A stretch of 8,972 bases of DNA from Loki-b32 sp964493385 (lineage in GTDB: Archaea > Asgardarchaeota > Lokiarchaeia > Sigyniarchaeales > SOKP01): positions 1 through 8,972 of the forward strand of contig CAZBNW010000102.1 in the NCBI GenBank assembly GCA_964493385.1, in the 5' to 3' direction. A program made the position numbers and the translations under genes. Below the pieces are notes generated by a model that saw only the letters and a program-made list of their open reading frames with translations, was not told the DNA's origin and ran no database searches. Below are positions 5,980-8,972 of this stretch, in pieces. Positions within the stretch are counted from its first letter, which is position 1. Every line of letters starts with the position of its first letter.

Positions 5980-5993
5980 CAAGAATATAAAAT
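5980..5993 (+). promoter_or_regulatory. Putative BRE/TATA for the membrane esterase gene
   Basis: CAAGAA (5980-5985) precedes TATAAAAT (5986-5993). Initiation would be expected about 6015-6020, giving a leader of about 55 nt before ATG 6074. A GGAG at 6047-6050 is too far from the ATG to act as a normal Shine-Dalgarno. Confidence 0.5.
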
Positions 5994-6016
5994 ATTGTCA
6001 AGAATCCTTGACGATA
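5993..6016. promoter_or_regulatory. 10-bp-arm dyad directly downstream of the TATA box (candidate repressor operator)
   Basis: Arms TATTGTCAAG (5993-6002) and CTTGACGATA (6007-6016) flank AATC. The six inner pairs (GTCAAG with CTTGAC) are perfect, and only one outer pair is G-T. The dyad starts at the last base of the TATA box and ends at the expected start site. That is a classic place for a repressor that blocks RNA polymerase recruitment in archaea. Confidence 0.5.
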
Positions 6017-6073
6017 GATTTAGCTCCAATATCTATAGATAGCAATAGGAGATAACTTAAAAGTAATAAGAAA

Positions 6074-7804
6074 ATGAAGATCGGGAAGATTTGGTTATCA
6101 TTTCCACCTATTAAATTTGCCAGCTATTCCTCAGTTATCTTAAATTCAATTTGTATTGTTTTAGGTATCGCTTATATATCAAATCCTAATTATTCAATAT
6201 TATGGGATGTTTTTGGTGTTATTTTATTAATCTCAATTTTTGAAAATCTTTTACTTATTTTTATTTATTCAAACAAGAACAATGAAAAGAATAAATTCAG
6301 AACTAAAATGAATTTATTCAGTTATATTTATTTGATTTTTATCATTCTTGCTATGGTTTGCATGATGCTTGGCAATTTACTAATGTCTGTAACTTATTCT
6401 AATCAATTAATTGATAATTTAGGAGCCTATACGTTAATTTATTTTTTTTATTTTGGAGTTTTAACTATTGGAATAAGTTATGCTGTTTTTGGAATTAAAA
6501 CCTATAAAAATTTAACATTAGTGCCTCAAACCCAAGATTTCGAGAGAAGATCTTCAAGAAGATTTTTAAAAATCAAAAATATCTTAAAAAAGGTTACCAT
6601 AATCATCTCAAGGACCACCTTCATCATAGGAATTATATTTGGAATCGTTTCAATATTCGGATCTTTTGAAGTTGTAACTACAATAATCACAATAATTTCA
6701 GGTCAATTTGGTATATTTTTTTCAATAATATTTCTTGCAAATACAATTTTGCTTTTGAAATTAAAACATCGTAATTGGAAGTCTAAAAAATTTTATAGAA
6801 CAACCACTATTGGTATCTTGGTATCTGGATTATTATTAGTCCCTTCATTTTTAACACAGCAAACCATTAATGATATTGAAAGAAACTTTTCAGGCACTTT
6901 CGGTCCAAATTGGCGAGAAAAAATACCTCCTGAAGTAAATAAATATTTCTTAGAAACCCCTTTTTCATTATCTAGTTACTTTTTAGGTGTACCACCGAAA
7001 GATTGTAAAATTGAAAGAAATACTTTATTCTATAATGATGAAGGAATTCAATTGTATTTTGATGCTTATATGCCTTTAAACAAGGGAGAAAGCCTCCCAG
7101 GAGAAAATTCGACAATCATTCGTATCCATGGAGGGGGATGGGTTTCTGGCGATGAAGGTATGATGAATATGATGCAGATGAATAAATATTTCGCAGCTCA
7201 GGGATATGCTGTCTTTGATATTCAATATGGTATTGCTGAGAATCCTTTATTTTCATTAGATCCGTTAACGCCTGATTATAAGAAAGGAGATTTTAATATA
7301 GATGACATAATGCGACATATTGGTATATTCACAAAATATCTTGCTAACAATACTGGAAATTATAGCGCAAACTTAGATTCTGTATTTGTAAGTGGAGGGT
7401 CGGCAGGGGGACATCTTACATGTGCTGTAGCTTTAGCTATAGCAAGTGGTGATTATAATGATATTTTTAGTGAAAATTTAACAGTAAAAGGATTAATTCC
7501 TTTCTACCCAGCAAATGGCCAAATGGGTTTTTTTGGAATTAGTGGAAGGGATGAGTTCAAAAACCCTGAAAAATTAATTGAAACTGATAGCCCACCTTGT
7601 TTAATCTTTCAAGGAACTCACGATATCCTGAATTACTTCAGTATATCTGAAAATATCAAAGACACATATTATGCTAAAGGTAATGAAAACTGTGCTATTT
7701 TATGGATGCCCCTTGGTGGTCATGCATCAGACTTCTATTTTACAAGCTATTATAACCAAATCTTTTTATACTATATGGAACGCTTCATGTATCTCTACCA
7801 TTAA
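6074..7804 (+). CDS. Seven-helix membrane protein with C-terminal alpha/beta-hydrolase (esterase) domain
   Basis: Residues 1-261 carry about seven hydrophobic helices (near 17-36, 42-65, 80-106, 115-141, 174-196, 200-228 and 243-261). The loops after helices 2, 4 and 6 are rich in Lys and Arg, so by the positive-inside rule the C-terminal domain faces outside. Residues about 320-576 form an alpha/beta hydrolase of the hormone-sensitive-lipase/BD-FAE type: oxyanion motif HGGGW (352-356), nucleophile elbow GGSAGG (S443), probable acid D517 in GTHD, and base H550 in GGH. All triad residues are present, so it should be an active carboxylesterase or deacetylase. Several N-x-S/T sequons (N271, N345, N425, N429, N468) lie in this domain, as expected for an archaeal surface protein. 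The ATG at 6074 starts a K-containing N-terminus before helix 1. I do not recognise the membrane part as a named family. The substrate is unknown. Confidence 0.8.
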   Translation: MKIGKIWLSFPPIKFASYSSVILNSICIVLGIAYISNPNYSILWDVFGVILLISIFENLLLIFIYSNKNNEKNKFRTKMNLFSYIYLIFIILAMVCMMLGNLLMSVTYSNQLIDNLGAYTLIYFFYFGVLTIGISYAVFGIKTYKNLTLVPQTQDFERRSSRRFLKIKNILKKVTIIISRTTFIIGIIFGIVSIFGSFEVVTTIITIISGQFGIFFSIIFLANTILLLKLKHRNWKSKKFYRTTTIGILVSGLLLVPSFLTQQTINDIERNFSGTFGPNWREKIPPEVNKYFLETPFSLSSYFLGVPPKDCKIERNTLFYNDEGIQLYFDAYMPLNKGESLPGENSTIIRIHGGGWVSGDEGMMNMMQMNKYFAAQGYAVFDIQYGIAENPLFSLDPLTPDYKKGDFNIDDIMRHIGIFTKYLANNTGNYSANLDSVFVSGGSAGGHLTCAVALAIASGDYNDIFSENLTVKGLIPFYPANGQMGFFGISGRDEFKNPEKLIETDSPPCLIFQGTHDILNYFSISENIKDTYYAKGNENCAILWMPLGGHASDFYFTSYYNQIFLYYMERFMYLYH

Positions 7805-7820
7805 TTTTTTCATTTATCTT
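7805..7820 (+). terminator. T-rich terminator after the esterase gene
   Basis: A T6 run starts at the base after the TAA stop and is followed by more T-rich sequence. Archaeal RNA polymerase terminates at such T tracts without needing a hairpin. The next gene is more than 300 bases away, which supports an end here. Confidence 0.45.
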
Positions 7821-7908
7821 GTACACTGAAAAAAACAGAAATTTTCATACATTTATAATTTATAAGTTCCCACAAAATGCCCATATTTCTTCCGTTTGTG
7901 AACAGATA

Positions 7909-7937
7909 ACAAATTTGTATAGTTAAATATTTATATA
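7909..7937 (+). promoter_or_regulatory. Palindrome ACAAATTTGT and TATA-like box, candidate distal tfb promoter
   Basis: A perfect 10-bp palindrome ACAAATTTGT (7909-7918) lies about 11 bp before TTTATATA (7930-7937). If used, this promoter would give tfb a leader of about 170 nt. The palindrome resembles the AACAAATT half-sites before the GlpA-like operon, though both are AT-rich. Closer AT-rich stretches (for example 7983-8003, itself a 9-bp inverted repeat) could also act as TATA elements, so the start site is uncertain. Confidence 0.35.
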
Positions 7938-8030
7938 ATGAAGTAACTTAAATAGACATAGTCAATAAAAAATTATTTTACAAAATTATAAAAATTATAA
8001 TTTAAAACAAATAATTTTAATTACACAACT

Positions 8031-8084
8031 GATCATTATGATCTAAGAACAACACATTCGTTGATCAATATCGCTATTGATTAA
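8031..8084 (+). promoter_or_regulatory. TGATC-rich dyad and strong hairpin in the tfb leader
   Basis: GATCAT and ATGATC (8031-8043) form a 6-bp dyad around one T. Then TTGATCAATA (8061-8070) pairs with TATTGATTAA (8075-8084) across the tetraloop TCGC, 10 pairs including one G-T. The hairpin ends 46 bases before the tfb ATG. It could be an operator (shared TGATC core) or an RNA hairpin in the leader. The rest of the 326-base gap 7805-8130 shows no gene. Confidence 0.4.
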
Positions 8085-8130
8085 TATTCTTGCAGTCGGA
8101 AAAAAATAATACAACAAAAAGTGAATAAGT

Positions 8131-8972
8131 ATGAGCTATAAAGATAGACTACGTTCGACAAAAACCGGTTCAGAAGAAGAAGTTAGCTGTAGTTCAGATG
8201 CTCAATGTTGCAATAACCCCTGTATTGAATCTCGAGATGGAGATAATGTATGCCTGAATTGTGGTATGATTATTGGACGAAATCTTGTAGGAAATGAAAG
8301 AAGAGCGTACACAATAGAAGAAGTCAATAAACGGAGACGTACAGAACCTCGATGGAGAGAATTTGGACCCAGAACAATGCTTCCGAATACTAAAATTGAC
8401 TCCAAAGGTCGTTTGATTAATGCACGCGGTAAAACTCTATTTTCAAGATTATCCAAGATTCAAAATTCATTAATTTCCAGTATAGAACGCAATTTCTGGG
8501 AGGCAAAGCCTAAATTAAAGATGCTTACTTCCAAAATGAATATTCCTGAATATATCAAAGAAACGGCATGGAAAATCTATAGTGTAGTAGCCAGAAAAAA
8601 GTTAACAATGGGAAGATCTATTGATGGATTTATAGCTGCCTCATTATATGCAGCAATTAGAGTACATGAATTTCCGAGACTACTTGAAGAAGTCTGTGAG
8701 GCATCGATGACACCAAGAAGGACTGTACACCGATCTTTGGGTATGGTTGTTAAAGAGGTTCTCCCAGAGCTAACTCTAAAATATAAACCAATTACGGCTG
8801 AACAATTGGTTTTTAGATTCGGTAATGATTTAGGTTTACCAATGGAAACTCAGAAAATAGCAATAAATATGCTTATAGAAGCTTCTAAAAATGGATTATT
8901 GCGAACAGGTAAAGATCCAAAGGGATTAGCCGCAAGTGTTATTTATATGGCAGCTAAAGCTGGAAATCATAG
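8131..8972 (+). CDS. tfb: Transcription initiation factor B (TFB), C-terminus beyond right edge
   Basis: The 280 codons present cover most of an archaeal TFB (usually about 300-330 aa), the TFIIB homologue that bridges TBP-bound promoter DNA and RNA polymerase. An N-terminal zinc ribbon is present, with Cys at 26, 31, 41 and 44 and extra Cys at 20 and 27. A basic B-reader follows (RRAYTIEEVNKRRRTEPRWREFGPRTML, split at about 57-84), then two cyclin folds. Repeat 1 spans about 105-205, including MGRSIDGFIAASLYAAIR and TPRRTVHRSL. Repeat 2 starts near 210, with GKDPKGLAASVIYMAAKAG at the edge. The ribbon is compact: only nine residues separate its two Cys pairs. The ATG at 8131 gives the expected short N-terminal extension. 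There is no in-window partner gene on this strand. Several TFB copies are common in archaea, so this may be one paralogue of a set. Confidence 0.93.
   Translation, partial: MSYKDRLRSTKTGSEEEVSCSSDAQCCNNPCIESRDGDNVCLNCGMIIGRNLVGNERRAYTIEEVNKRRRTEPRWREFGPRTMLPNTKIDSKGRLINARGKTLFSRLSKIQNSLISSIERNFWEAKPKLKMLTSKMNIPEYIKETAWKIYSVVARKKLTMGRSIDGFIAASLYAAIRVHEFPRLLEEVCEASMTPRRTVHRSLGMVVKEVLPELTLKYKPITAEQLVFRFGNDLGLPMETQKIAINMLIEASKNGLLRTGKDPKGLAASVIYMAAKAGNH

Noticed and set aside
7983..8003. Perfect 9-bp inverted repeat AAATTATAA / TTATAATTT
   Set aside because: It is made only of A and T in a very AT-rich gap, so symmetry is weak evidence. It is noted only as a possible alternative TATA region.
8202..8456. 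84-codon minus-strand reading frame
   Set aside because: It overlaps the tfb zinc ribbon and B-reader on the other strand. The open tfb frame was easy to miss because it has no stop in the window.
1..8972. CRISPR array, tRNA, rRNA, insertion sequence or attachment site
   Set aside because: No regularly spaced direct repeats, cloverleaf-like sequence, transposase or terminal inverted repeats were seen on either strand.

Overview
This AT-rich window (roughly 30% GC by eye) looks archaeal, and most likely Asgard (Lokiarchaeia-like). The archaeal evidence is a TFIIB-type initiation factor (TFB) at the right edge and BRE/TATA-like promoters in front of several genes. The Asgard hint is a small longin/roadblock-like protein next to a tail-anchored membrane protein. 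The lineage is an inference from gene content and style, not from a marker tree.

Layout. Bases 1-1656 (minus strand) hold two translationally coupled FAD flavoproteins: a GlpA-like glycerol-3-phosphate dehydrogenase with a C-terminal BFD-type [2Fe-2S] domain, then the N-terminus of a partner flavin oxidoreductase that runs off the left edge. Upstream are a good BRE/TATA and a cluster of AACAAATT-type half-sites. Bases 1835-2705 (minus strand) carry a 107-aa tail-anchored protein and a 133-aa longin-like protein. A 149-bp divergent control region with two phased ATGTTAT dyads separates them from a plus-strand operon at 2855-5716. That operon encodes a GlcD-type FAD-linked 2-hydroxyacid dehydrogenase fused to a short two-cluster ferredoxin domain, and a LarA-type racemase. 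The first gene contains a 100-N assembly gap. The second is frameshifted at a run of 12 A. A 357-bp gap full of dyads follows, then a 576-aa protein with seven predicted membrane helices and a serine-esterase domain (6074-7804). A 326-bp gap with hairpins leads into the partial tfb gene (8131 to the right edge).

How the genes may work together. The racemase and FAD/Fe-S dehydrogenase share a 4-base ATGA overlap. They make a compact module that would interconvert the enantiomers of a 2-hydroxyacid (lactate or a relative) and oxidise the D form. The flavoprotein pair on the other strand is the kind that oxidises glycerol-3-phosphate and passes electrons through an Fe-S domain to a second flavoprotein. 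Both are electron-input modules for small C3-type substrates. The membrane esterase could release such substrates outside the cell, but nothing links it to them beyond proximity.

The observations most worth following are the A12 frameshift in larA (homopolymer error, or slippage-dependent expression), the altered metal site and shortened Fe-S motif of the GlcD fusion, the phased operator-like dyads, and the seven-helix membrane esterase.
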